DNA of 10,719 bases from Cudoniella acicularis. Taxonomy: Eukaryota; Ascomycota; Leotiomycetes; Helotiales; Helotiaceae. Position numbers and translations under genes: made by a program. Positions within the stretch are counted from its first letter, which is position 1; every line of letters starts with the position of its first letter. Below are positions 1 through 7,272 of the stretch, in pieces. The notes below the pieces were generated by a model. The model did no database searches and had not been told where the DNA came from. It saw only the letters and a program-made list of their open reading frames with translations. Where the stretch lies: assembly GCA_013054445.1 (NCBI GenBank), contig JAAMPI010001764.1, positions 1 through 10,719 of the forward strand, in the 5' to 3' direction.

Positions 1-401
1 AATTACAAAGTGGGAATTATGGTAGTGCGCTTGCTGCTGCTGCGTCCTGGGGAAGAACAGAAGTAATTGAGTTTTTAGTGAAAGAGGGGGGAGCTGAAGT
101 AAATATGCTATTGCAAAGTGGGGATTGTGGGAGTGCGCTGGCTGCTGCTGTGTCTGAGGGGTGGACAGAGACAGTTGAGCTTTTAGTGGAAAGAGGAGCT
201 GGGGTTAATATGCAATTGCAATATGGGAAATATGAGACTGCTTTAGATACAGCTGAAGCAAGGGGATGGTCCGAGATTATACAGCTGTTGATTGAATACG
301 GAGCGAAAAGAGGGGAGTCGCGAAGCAGGGTCCTAGAAGAAGGAGAGATTGATACAGAAGAGAAGGGGGCTGACAAGCAAGTCAAGGTTGTGGCGGAGTG
401 A
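1..401 (+). CDS. Ankyrin-repeat protein, C-terminal end (5' partial)
   Basis: The frame is open from base 3 to the TGA at 399-401, so the gene starts before the window; the GTG at 78 is an internal valine, not a start. Seen: three tandem ankyrin units, at about 3-110 (36 codons), 111-215 (35 codons) and 216-310. Each has a GSALAAA-type first helix, a TEVIEFLV / TETVELLV / SEIIQLLI second helix and a GAxVN-type turn. After the last unit comes a charged tail of about 30 residues rich in E, K and R, with no further repeat. Family knowledge: repeats of the form 'GxYGxALxAAxxxGxxxIVxLLxxxGAxVN' are typical of the C-terminal sensor domain of fungal NLR-like (NACHT or NB-ARC) and HET-related proteins, where they bind ligands or partner proteins. 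No nucleotide-binding domain is visible here, so NLR membership is inference; a plain ankyrin protein is equally possible. Confidence 0.85.
   Translation, partial: LQSGNYGSALAAAASWGRTEVIEFLVKEGGAEVNMLLQSGDCGSALAAAVSEGWTETVELLVERGAGVNMQLQYGKYETALDTAEARGWSEIIQLLIEYGAKRGESRSRVLEEGEIDTEEKGADKQVKVVAE
3..310 (+). repeat. Tandem ankyrin-coding repeat, about 105-108 bp units
   Basis: Units 1 and 2 (3-110 and 111-215) are closely similar at the DNA level, including the shared stretch coding LQSG..GSALAAA. Unit 3 (216-310) is more diverged. The one-codon length difference between units 1 and 2 is an extra residue before the 'AEVNM' turn. This pattern fits unit duplication within an ankyrin array. Confidence 0.75.
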
Positions 402-880
402 GATTGGATAGAATTAAGGGCTTTCTTAATCTTTTGTTGTCGATTAACATCAGATTTTCATTTAAGCAGTGCCCATGCATAATTTTAGATGAGATTAAAT
501 CGCTGCTAGATTGTGCTGATACCATCAGCGCGTGTTCTGTGGGAGTTACTATTGAAATGTGAGCCAAACTCTTTCCTCTCTCAACTCAGGAAATGGAGGC
601 AAAGGTGAATACTACCGATTTCAAACCTCAAATTTCCAAGGAATACGACTTTTCGCTTTTTGAAACGCTAAAACTAGCAACTCACAACCAGTAATTGCGA
701 CTTGAGAATTAATTTATTTCTAATGGAGATTACTCTCTAGTCCTACCCCAAGCTTCGTTCAGCTGTTTCTGCACCGCAGTTGTAGGTCAAGCGTAATCAC
801 TTTCAGTTCGGATAATGATATCAAGTAATGCTTCTTGGTTGCTATAGGCAAACACCCTGTAAAATGTAACCAGTGTATTA
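402..880. other. Intergenic, no gene seen
   Basis: Downstream flank of the ankyrin gene. Both strands carry frequent stops, and the longest open stretch is a 61-codon minus-strand frame without family-like features. It probably contains the 3' untranslated region and polyadenylation site of the ankyrin gene; I see no distinct signal. Confidence 0.5.
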
Positions 881-893
881 GAGGATTATCTAG

Positions 894-1404
894 AGTAATT
901 AATTAATAATTAATTTACTTAATTTTACTTGATTAAATTTTGATTAAAGGTTTCAAGACCTACTTGATTTAATTTGAATAATTATTTAATTATAATTAAC
1001 TACTTTGATTAATAGCTTAGTAAATAAGATTTTTAAGATTATTTTATTATTTTAATAACTTATTAAAGAACAACTAATTATTTATAAAAGATATGAGACA
1101 CCTTAATAGAAATAGAGGCGCTAAATAGTGGGCTCCGTCGTGTCCTGTCTTAACTAAGCGGCTTATATCCGCTGCCACTAGAGCCTTCAGCCTCCTAGAA
1201 GCTTTCGCTCGCATGTACCTTCTATAACGGGCCTAGCTTCCACTAGCCTTAAACCTTAATCGGGCTTCACATCATCCTCCGTAGATTAGCGTCACGTGAC
1301 CATAGTAATTAATAATTAATATGATTAATTTTTCTTGATTTAATTTCGATTCGTGTATAAAATCCTTAGTTTGATTTTAATTAATAGCTATTAATTAAAT
1401 CAAA
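894..1404. repeat. A+T-rich islands with degenerate direct repeat around a G+C-balanced core (decayed repeat element?)
   Basis: Two islands made almost only of A and T (about 890-1090 and 1302-1425) flank about 190 bp of ordinary composition (about 1110-1300). The islands share a direct repeat: 894-946 matches 1304-1353 with a 4-base indel and scattered mismatches. A second shared piece, TTTGATTAATAGCT at about 1004-1017, recurs with an insertion at about 1370-1388. The core contains a short AGCGG/CCGCT hairpin near 1157 and ends in the palindrome GTCACGTGAC at 1291-1300. TpA-rich islands of this kind are typical of fungal repeats mutated by RIP, and direct repeats around a short core also recall a miniature LTR element. 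I found no convincing terminal inverted repeats, target duplication or coding content, so the class is open. Confidence 0.45.
1376..1399. repeat. 24-bp perfect palindrome
   Basis: A self-complementary sequence centred on AGCT (TTTAATTAAT-AGCT-ATTAATTAAA read as halves). Allowing one unpaired T it extends to 1370-1404. It lies at the right edge of the second A+T-rich island. Palindromes are expected more often in A+T-rich DNA, but 24 bp without mismatch is notable. Confidence 0.8.
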
Positions 1405-1431
1405 TAAATTTATTTTACACACTGATACTAG

Positions 1432-1720
1432 TGATATAGAAGCCATATTTGTAACGGGTTTGCGCCGTATAATGGAGTCTTCATTTTAGAAAAGCTATTC
1501 TCGAGCAGCTTTTCGAAAATAAGACTTCTTCGGTTGGAGAGATGGAGGCTCTATCTGAGCTTTATATCATATAGAGCTTTTGTGCTAAACGAACGGGGCT
1601 TAGTTTTGATATGGAGATGGCATCTGGAGATGAGGCACTATATCGTGCAACCGTGCCAACCGAACAGACCCTAAGCGACACGCCTCGCCAGGCTGCACTG
1701 CCCTAGTTACGTAATTTATA
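1432..1720 (-). other. Broken coding-like stretch, possible transposon remnant
   Basis: On the minus strand, one frame from about 1705 down to about 1432 reads as plausible protein (for example SSPDAISISKLSPVRLAQ) with only two internal stops, a TAA near 1572 and a TGA near 1485, before a TAA at the edge of the A+T-rich island. There is no usable start and I recognise no family. Its position beside the A+T-rich repeat suggests it belongs to the same decayed element. The alternative is chance openness of non-coding DNA. Confidence 0.25.
1474..1528. repeat. Imperfect inverted repeat (hairpin)
   Basis: Arms 1474-1497 and 1506-1528 pair with one gap and about three mismatches (left arm GGAGTCTTCATTTTAGAAAA, right arm reading back as GAAGTCTTATTTTCGAAAA), around a loop containing CTCGAG. 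A second, smaller hairpin lies at 1558-1578 (AGCTTTATAT / ATATAGAGCT, one mismatch, one-base loop). Confidence 0.7.
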
Positions 1721-1866
1721 GGCAGCAGATTAAGTTCTCTCGAAGTTTGCACTTCTTTCTAAAGAATTTATTTCTATCATCAGCGAGAAGTAATATCCAG
1801 TTCCACTTAAAATTCTTTTACAAGCTCGAACATAGAAAATAATTAAGGGGTTAAACTACGGTCACC

Positions 1867-2619
1867 ATGTCAAAATCATATCAGCATGTCGATGCTTCAA
1901 CTTTCCAAATTAGGGGGAGTTCCGCGATAGAAATATTACTAAATATGCGCGATGAAGTGCCGGCCGTGCTAGAAGCGACAGGGGAAAACGAAATCGAGAA
2001 GGATGGTGCAACTTCTGTTCGAGAGCAGGAAAGCGTAGGAGAAGGAGAATCTCCAAGTTCAGCTGAAGGATCCAAAATTCCGATGCTTCCCAAGTCAGGA
2101 CATTCCGACGAGATCGAGACCAAGGAAATGCCTTCCAACTTGATACGACAGCTTGAAAGCGAAAAGGAGAAACCTATTCCCAGAGGCGGCTTACTAGACG
2201 CTATAAGGAATAAGCGAACGCCCCTCAGATCGAAAGACCACCCTACCTCCACCATCACTACTAACAACCCAAAACCCAAAACAATCAACAAATCCCTCTT
2301 CGCAGTACACAGCACAAACCCCTTCACAGCTGCCTCTCGTCGACGGGCCCAAGCCAACCCGAACACCCCAGAGCCCCTCACAAGTCCACCCATGCCCCAA
2401 ACATGTAGACTAAACTCGCGCTTCGAAGCTTCCCCCACCTCAAGCGAAGACGAAGCAATGGAGAGAGAAATCGATGAAAACCTCGATAGTCTTGTGCGAA
2501 AAGACTTGTGTTTATCTGCAAACCGTAAAGCAGAGAGGGAGAAGGAGTACGAGGTTGCTAGGAAGGCTGTGATGGAGGAGATTGTTGCGTTGAAGACGCC
2601 TGGGCTGGGGTTTATTTAG
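1867..2619 (+). CDS. Hypothetical protein, 250 aa, largely disordered
   Basis: Single open frame from ATG 1867 to TAG 2617-2619. The start has a strong context (GTCACC before ATG). I do not recognise a family. Residues 1-35 could form a short folded segment (FQIRGSSAIEILLNMRDEV). Residues 36-105 are acidic and S/E-rich. Residues 106-185 are basic and S/T/P/N-rich with clusters such as SRRR. Residues 190-250 are a charged, probably helical stretch (SSEDEAMEREIDENLD, then KAEREKEYEVARK). There is no signal peptide, membrane segment or zinc-binding motif. The basic clusters would suit a nuclear protein, but that is inference. The same frame continues after the stop and meets two more TAG codons (2662, 2698) before a TGA at 2740, so the natural C-terminus may have been longer. 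A large minus-strand frame across the gene is a shadow of its C-rich codon use. Confidence 0.6.
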   Translation: MSKSYQHVDASTFQIRGSSAIEILLNMRDEVPAVLEATGENEIEKDGATSVREQESVGEGESPSSAEGSKIPMLPKSGHSDEIETKEMPSNLIRQLESEKEKPIPRGGLLDAIRNKRTPLRSKDHPTSTITTNNPKPKTINKSLFAVHSTNPFTAASRRRAQANPNTPEPLTSPPMPQTCRLNSRFEASPTSSEDEAMEREIDENLDSLVRKDLCLSANRKAEREKEYEVARKAVMEEIVALKTPGLGFI

Positions 2620-2933
2620 GATCATATTGTGATGAATCGGGCGAGGTTGGATCGAATTAAGTAGAGAAATTGGAGTCTGGTTGAAGGGATGCTTATTTAG
2701 AGGCTTGTGATGTGTGTATGGACGATGAAAGCGAAAGTTTGAATAGGTTGGCGAGAGAGAGGTAGAAATATTTAAGCTTTTTCCAAGGTTGCGCTTAACA
2801 TTATTTCTAGTTTTTGATACAGGAAATTGAACTTTTTACCAACAGAAAGCTTACGATTCAATTTTTTTATTTAATCCTAAGCTTTATTGCAGCAAAATCC
2901 GTTTACGTTGTGTTTTGTGGGCGCAAGTGCGAA
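2620..2933. other. Intergenic, 3' flank of the 250-aa ORF
   Basis: The first 120 bases continue the upstream reading frame interrupted by TAG at 2662 and 2698 and TGA at 2740. The remainder is A+T-rich with no open frame and probably contains the 3' end of the upstream transcript. Confidence 0.5.
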
Positions 2934-2994
2934 TAGGGGGAAGCTTCGGCTACATTTTGTGGGACCCCCTTTTCCGCGCTCGAAACTTCCCCTA
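2934..2994. promoter_or_regulatory. Inverted repeat with STRE-like sites upstream of the chromate transporter
   Basis: TAGGGGGAAGCTTCG at 2934-2948 and CGAAACTTCCCCTA at 2981-2994 are inverted copies with one gap and one mismatch. Each carries a stress-response-element core (AGGGG at 2935-2939, CCCCT at 2989-2993), and a third core, CCCCT, lies between them at 2966-2970. The block sits just upstream of a TATA box. In yeasts STREs bind Msn2/Msn4-type zinc-finger activators; use of the site here is inference. Confidence 0.45.
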
Positions 2995-3010
2995 CTTGTG
3001 CTACAGTCAG

Positions 3011-3018
3011 TATAAATA
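3011..3018 (+). promoter_or_regulatory. Probable TATA box of the chromate transporter gene
   Basis: TATAAATA, followed after about 40 bases by a C/T-rich tract (from about 3056) where a fungal transcript would be expected to start. It lies about 460 bases before the coding start, implying a long leader or an unseen leader intron. Confidence 0.5.
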
Positions 3019-3117
3019 TTCACATAGATGCAAATATGAACTCTTATAGCTTTCAATCATTATCTCCTCTCTTGTTCACATCATCACCCTTCCGAATTTT
3101 CAAAGCTTCGCACCTAC

Positions 3118-3456
3118 ATGGAAGAAAAAATATATAAAAAACCCTCAACGTTTGAGAGCAAAAAGTCCAACCCCTTCCCAACTTCCAGCACAATCCCCTC
3201 CTCTCTCTATCAACACCCCAAAAAAAATTCTCCAACTACAGGAATCTTCCCACTTCCCCCGCCAAGGCAAAGTAACACAAACCTCAGCCCGCCAAGCTCT
3301 CTCACCCACACACGTGTTTCCTCCCTCCAATCACCATCTTCCAGCGACATACCCATCAACCTCCTCACTATCCCCATCGAACACAACAAAAGACCAAGAT
3401 ATCCTCACTACTATCTCCCTCTACGCAATCACCTTTCTACATTCCTTTGCGATTGA
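3118..3456 (+). promoter_or_regulatory. Long upstream ORF (112 codons) in the transporter leader
   Basis: ATG 3118 lies about 100 bases after the TATA box and opens a frame ending in TGA 3454-3456, 21 bases before the transporter ATG. The product is low-complexity, rich in S, P, T and N, and resembles no family, so I treat it as an upstream ORF rather than a gene. If the leader is unspliced it should lower translation of the main frame. The leader also contains the E-box palindrome ACACGTGT at 3310-3317. The whole 3060-3470 stretch is pyrimidine-rich, so openness by composition alone is possible. Confidence 0.4.
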
Positions 3457-3477
3457 AAATTGGGAAGACGACTAGAA

Positions 3478-5183
3478 ATGGCCATCGCATCTTCAGCATG
3501 GAGTCCCGGTCGCTTCGCGAAGAGCTTCTGGGAGGTCGTGGAGCAGGGGTGGTATCTTGGGTTTACGGCTTTTGGGGGACCGCCGGTGCATTTTAAGATC
3601 GTAAGCACCATCCTATCTTATTTTTGAAGGCATACTTCTGTTCTGAAATTTTTGACCGGCGAGGGAAGTTAAGAAATTGATATCACGTGTTGACATATTT
3701 TGGCCTTGAATACAGTTTCACGACAAGTATGTGACCAAGTTAGAATGGATTAATGAGCAAATGGTTAGTTCCCTTCTTCTTTAAGAAATAAAACCCTGTT
3801 GATGAAATACAAACAGTACCAAGAGCTCTTCGCAGTCTGCCAAGCGTTTTCCGGCCCCGGAAGCACCAAAATGCTCTATTGCCTCGCACTAATCCACTAC
3901 GGTTTCCTCCCCGCCGTCCTCGCTCTCCTCATTTGGAGGTAATCCCCCCCTTTCCCCTTCCATTCTAAACTTCTTCGAATTAACACATCCCAGTCTCCCC
4001 GGTGCACTAGGAATGTACGGTCTCGCAGTAGGAGTCTCCCACATCGGCGAGACTCTCCCTCGAGCAGTGTATGCTCTTCTCTCGGGTTTGAATGCCGCAG
4101 TCGTAGGCATCATTGCTTTGGCTGCTGTGCAATTAGCGCAGAAAGCAATCACGGATAAAATAACTCGTCTTTTGGTTTTCTTTGGTGCGGCAGCGGGGTT
4201 GATGTATAATGCTCTTTGGTATTTTCCGCTACTTATGCTTTTGGCGGGAATCGCTTCAGTAGTGTTTGATTATCGAGTTCTTCATCCAATTGTGAAGAGT
4301 ATTGCTATTATGTTCCAGAAGAAGAAAGCGCCTGAAATTGAGGAGCAAGGGCAGGAACTTCCAACTGTGACACCGGCACCAGCACCGGCACCACAGCGAA
4401 AAGAAATCCAAGCCGAAGGTTCAGCAATGAAGGAAATAGAACCAGCGCCAACCCACGAACCCGTCGAAGAACCTCGCATAATCCCAGCAGCACGCACGCT
4501 CAACATTTCCTGGCAAACAGGCACCGCCATTCTCGTCGTTTTCCTCCTCTCTTTTATCGCCATCATGGTCCTTCGCGGTGTTCTCCCAAACAAAAATCTA
4601 CTCTTCAGCCTTTTTTCCAACATGTTTCTTGCGGGAACTATTATTTTTGGTGGGGGTCCTGTGGTTATTCCTTTGCTGAGAGAATATGTCGTTGCTGAAG
4701 GGTGGGTTTCGCCGAGGGATTTCTTGATCGGTCTTGCTATTATTCAGGCTTTCCCTGGGCCGAACTTCAATTTTGCAGTCTATCTTGGTGGTCTTACGGC
4801 TGTATATGGTGGATATGATCCTGCTGTTGGTGCTGTTTTAGGGTATATTGGGATGTTTTTGCCTGGTATTGTGACTGTGCATGGCACGGATGGGAATTTG
4901 GAGTGCTATTCGGGGGGGCAAGAGATGGGGTGAAGAGTGGATTGAGAGGTGTGAATGCCGCGGCTGTAGGTCTGATCTATACTGCAGTGTATAGGTTATG
5001 GCAGATGGGGCTTCGTGGATGAAGGGGTTTGAGGCTGGGAAGAGTTTGGGTGATGATCCGTGGTGGGTTGTGGTTGGTGTGACGAGTTATGTTGGTGGAA
5101 TGTGGTTCGGTGTAAGCCCAGCCATGGCGGTCATTCTTGGTGCTGTGATGGGTTTGATCAGGTATGGTGTGGTAATGGCGTAG
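3478..5183 (+). CDS. Chromate transporter (CHR family), two-domain fungal type, 3' end frameshifted
   Basis: Integral plasma-membrane ion transporter of the chromate transporter (CHR) superfamily. Exons: 3478-3600, 3716-3763, 3817-3938, and 3994 onward. Introns (115, 53 and 55 nt) begin GTAAGC, GTTAGT and GTAATC and end in CAG. The start ATG 3478 has A at -3 and G at +4. The first CHR domain carries LGFTAFGGPP (residues 27-36), QAFSGPGS (66-73) and the GLNAAVVG helix (about 129). A charged, Pro-rich cytoplasmic linker follows (about 207-264, repeated PAPAPAP). The second domain carries IFGGGP (about 315-320) and QAFPGPNFN (about 349-357). The frame stops at 4931-4933, but family-like sequence (VNAAAVGLIYTAVYRLW, then DDPWWVVV) continues to TAG 5181-5183 through four +1 shifts; a complete protein would be about 490 residues, usual for fungal members. 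Bacterial ChrA exports chromate; the Neurospora homologue has been reported to promote chromate uptake, so direction cannot be assumed. Confidence 0.85.
4888..5027 (+). other. Cluster of four single-G insertions breaking the transporter frame
   Basis: The conserved reading frame changes at 4888/4889 (ACGG before ATG), in the G4 run 4927-4930, in the G4 run 5007-5010 and in the G4 run 5024-5027. Dropping one G at each site joins all family-like pieces without any stop. A seven-G run at 4912-4918 lies between the first two. No other frame damage is seen in the preceding 295 codons of exon 4. Confidence 0.75.
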
Positions 5184-5417
5184 AACAAGGTTTTGTTGAA
5201 AATATATCGACGTTTGCTATAATTTGCAATATACGATGCAATGAAACCGCTTTAGTATTCTCCTTAAAGCGGTCTAAATAGACAGTATGAAAACAACAAT
5301 GGATAATAGGTGCGAGTTTAGGAGATGATTATTGGAATGACGAGCATATTGACGAAAGAAGGAAGAAAAAGGGAGGTTTTCTTGGGCAAACAAATACTTA
5401 AAGCAACTCCAATGGGG
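5184..5417 (+). other. 3' flank of the transporter with a hairpin at 5246-5273
   Basis: Non-coding, A+T-rich. ACCGCTTTA (5246-5254) and TAAAGCGGT (5265-5273) form a perfect 9-bp stem with a 10-base loop, probably in the 3' untranslated region. No canonical polyadenylation signal stands out. Confidence 0.5.
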
Positions 5418-6734
5418 TTAGGCTGCTGTTTCTGTGCAATAAGCCCAACGACAAGAGCCGAGCACATATGCTTCAGGAAGAATGAGTTCTAACTCTGAGG
5501 ATCGGATTGAGCTAGGCTGGCTGACACCAAGGCTTTTCAGATGCTGAAACTCTTCTCTAGTAGATGAAGATAACCTGTCATGAAGGATAAAATGCGGATA
5601 CCTTACCCTTCGAAAGTCGCTTGACCTGATTCCCAGTTCGTCCATCATACTAGACCACGTAGATTTCCACGCAAATCCAAATGTTATAGTTGCTGATGCC
5701 ACCGCAGGAAAAGCAGCAGGCTGTCTAAGGTGCCGGTAATATTTCTTCTCGAACAGGATGGAAACCACTCGGAAAGCCTTCACTTCCAGTCTCAAAAAGA
5801 TGAAGTCTATTCTGATCTGCAAAAGGAATTGTGCTCGTATTCCCAATCACTTTCTTACATGCGATCATCAAGATAATAGCCGACAGAATTAACCACTGCA
5901 GGTCACATTACATTCGTGGGTCGGTCGAGCTTTTAGTCTTCTTTGCCCATGAGTCGCAAATCGATTCTGATGGATGGGGAGATCAGACAATTAGCTATCC
6001 GACGATAGTTCGAGAGCCTATCGGGAGTGATAATCCGGGCCAGGAGTGTAGTATCCGATAATGGCCTTTGCAGACTACCAATACCTAGTATGTTCCTGTT
6101 CTATAGATCTCATCGTCCAAGCCCCCTTTAAACTCAACACAAGTCTGCTTTTCTCCAGCGTAGGCCGCTCTAACCGCCGTCTTTTATGGAACCGTAGAGA
6201 CCCTTTTCACAGTATGATTTCGCAGATGTAATCTTGAGGTTTGCAACAAGGATCCTTCCTATGCCGATTTCGAACGATGCTGCTCGATTTCCCTGGAAGA
6301 TTCTACTTCCGCCAACAATTGCTCCTTGAGCTCCTTTAGACATGGAGAGCTAGTCATTTGTAGTAGCAGTCTGCGAGAGCATTGAGGGAACCACGGTTTT
6401 GAATTTCGGGGGATTCAACTGGAGGTACCGTACGGCATCAGGGTGCAGCCTTCCTGCGCAGGTATTCGAAAATATCCCAACAGCTCATGCACTGGCCTTG
6501 GAAGGCAGATCATATTCTGGCAAGCTGTATTCCATAATTCTCCACCCTCAATCACCTACCCTCCATGCTGTGTATGCGCGTGGTCTGCGAGTTGTAGAGG
6601 TGAGGATATATCGGGTTTCAGGGTATCCGTTCGAAAGCGCTTCCTACAGTGACAAATTCTCGGAGACTTCTTGGATTATCTCTGTTCGCATATATAAGTA
6701 AGAATGCCGTAGATTCGAGCGCAGGTTGTGCCAT
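5418..6734 (-). pseudogene. Possible eroded gene of unknown family
   Basis: On the minus strand an ATG at 6734 has an excellent fungal start context (ACTCACAACA before ATGGC) and opens a 38-codon frame starting MAQPALEST. A GTAGGA donor near 6647 and a CTCGCAG acceptor about 60 bases on could define a short intron. Further down, protein-like stretches appear in alternating frames: 6353-6484 (44 codons), 6173-6349 (59 codons, with GGSRIFQGNRAASFEIG), a hydrophobic stretch near 5890 (LQWLILSAIILMIA) and a 142-codon frame at 5418-5846 that has no ATG start. No chain of plausible introns joins them without stops, and I recognise no domain. Interpretation as a decayed gene is inference; some of the openness may be chance. 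Confidence 0.3.
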
Positions 6735-7272
6735 TGTTGTGAGTCGATTGCTGGTGTAGACGGTTTGGGTGGGATATATTTGGCGATTGCGCAAAGAGGC
6801 TTTCCGGGTGACCGTATTTACAAGACTTCATCTCATCTTCTTTCATCCACTTCTCTCAACTCTATACAAATTTACAAATTTATTTTCGGTTTATAGCATG
6901 GACGCATAGTGTCATATATTCTGAGAGTAAATATCTCGATTTTAGATAGGCTGGCAAAATCATATTTATTGTGGGTACCTACCACCCCAACTCCACTATT
7001 ATCAAGCTCGTTGCGGTCTGTTTGGTTGAATACGAGTAGTCCTTCAATTCTGCTATGCGAGATGGTCTAACACAATTAGGAGCATCGGAAGTCTCATCGC
7101 CCCATCAAATTGCCGCCTATCTTTGTCTTGAGTTCTTGGAGTCGATCCTTTTTTTCGCCGGACGGAGAACAATTCCCGACTAGGTTCCCAAAACCCAACC
7201 GTCTTCATACATGTCTTATGGGTCCGACTCATCATCATCAGCAAGAGCAATTAAAGCAGCAGCTGTTTTTTT
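6735..7272. other. Intergenic, no gene seen
   Basis: Lies between the possible eroded gene and the 3' end of the MYND gene. Short open frames on both strands overlap each other and resemble nothing known. The part next to 7272 should hold the 3' untranslated region of the MYND gene. Confidence 0.5.

Noticed and set aside
78..401. Separate small gene starting at GTG 78
   Set aside because: The frame is open to the window edge and continues the ankyrin repeat pattern upstream, so 78 is internal.
1881..2438. 185-codon minus-strand frame
   Set aside because: Antisense shadow of the 250-aa ORF; its openness follows from the C-rich codons of the plus-strand gene and it shows no family features.
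3152..3475. Second long frame in the transporter leader as an N-terminal extension
   Set aside because: It ends in a stop at 3473-3475, is in a different frame from the transporter, lacks an ATG at its start, and is low-complexity; ATG 3478 matches the usual short N-terminus before the first CHR motif.
4888..5027. Programmed ribosomal frameshifting in the transporter
   Set aside because: Four consecutive +1 events would be needed at sites without a shared slippery motif or pause structure; not credible compared with insertion errors or mutation.
4998..5183. Independent small gene with ATG 4998
   Set aside because: Its first codons read the transporter sequence out of frame; only the part from 5028 is in the conserved CHR frame.
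5418..5846. Intact 142-codon gene on the minus strand
   Set aside because: It begins after a stop at a TTG, the first ATG comes about half way, and no family is recognisable; kept only as part of a possible eroded gene.
6399..6701. 100-codon plus-strand gene
   Set aside because: No ATG start (opens at TTG), no family resemblance, and it overlaps coding-like minus-strand pieces.
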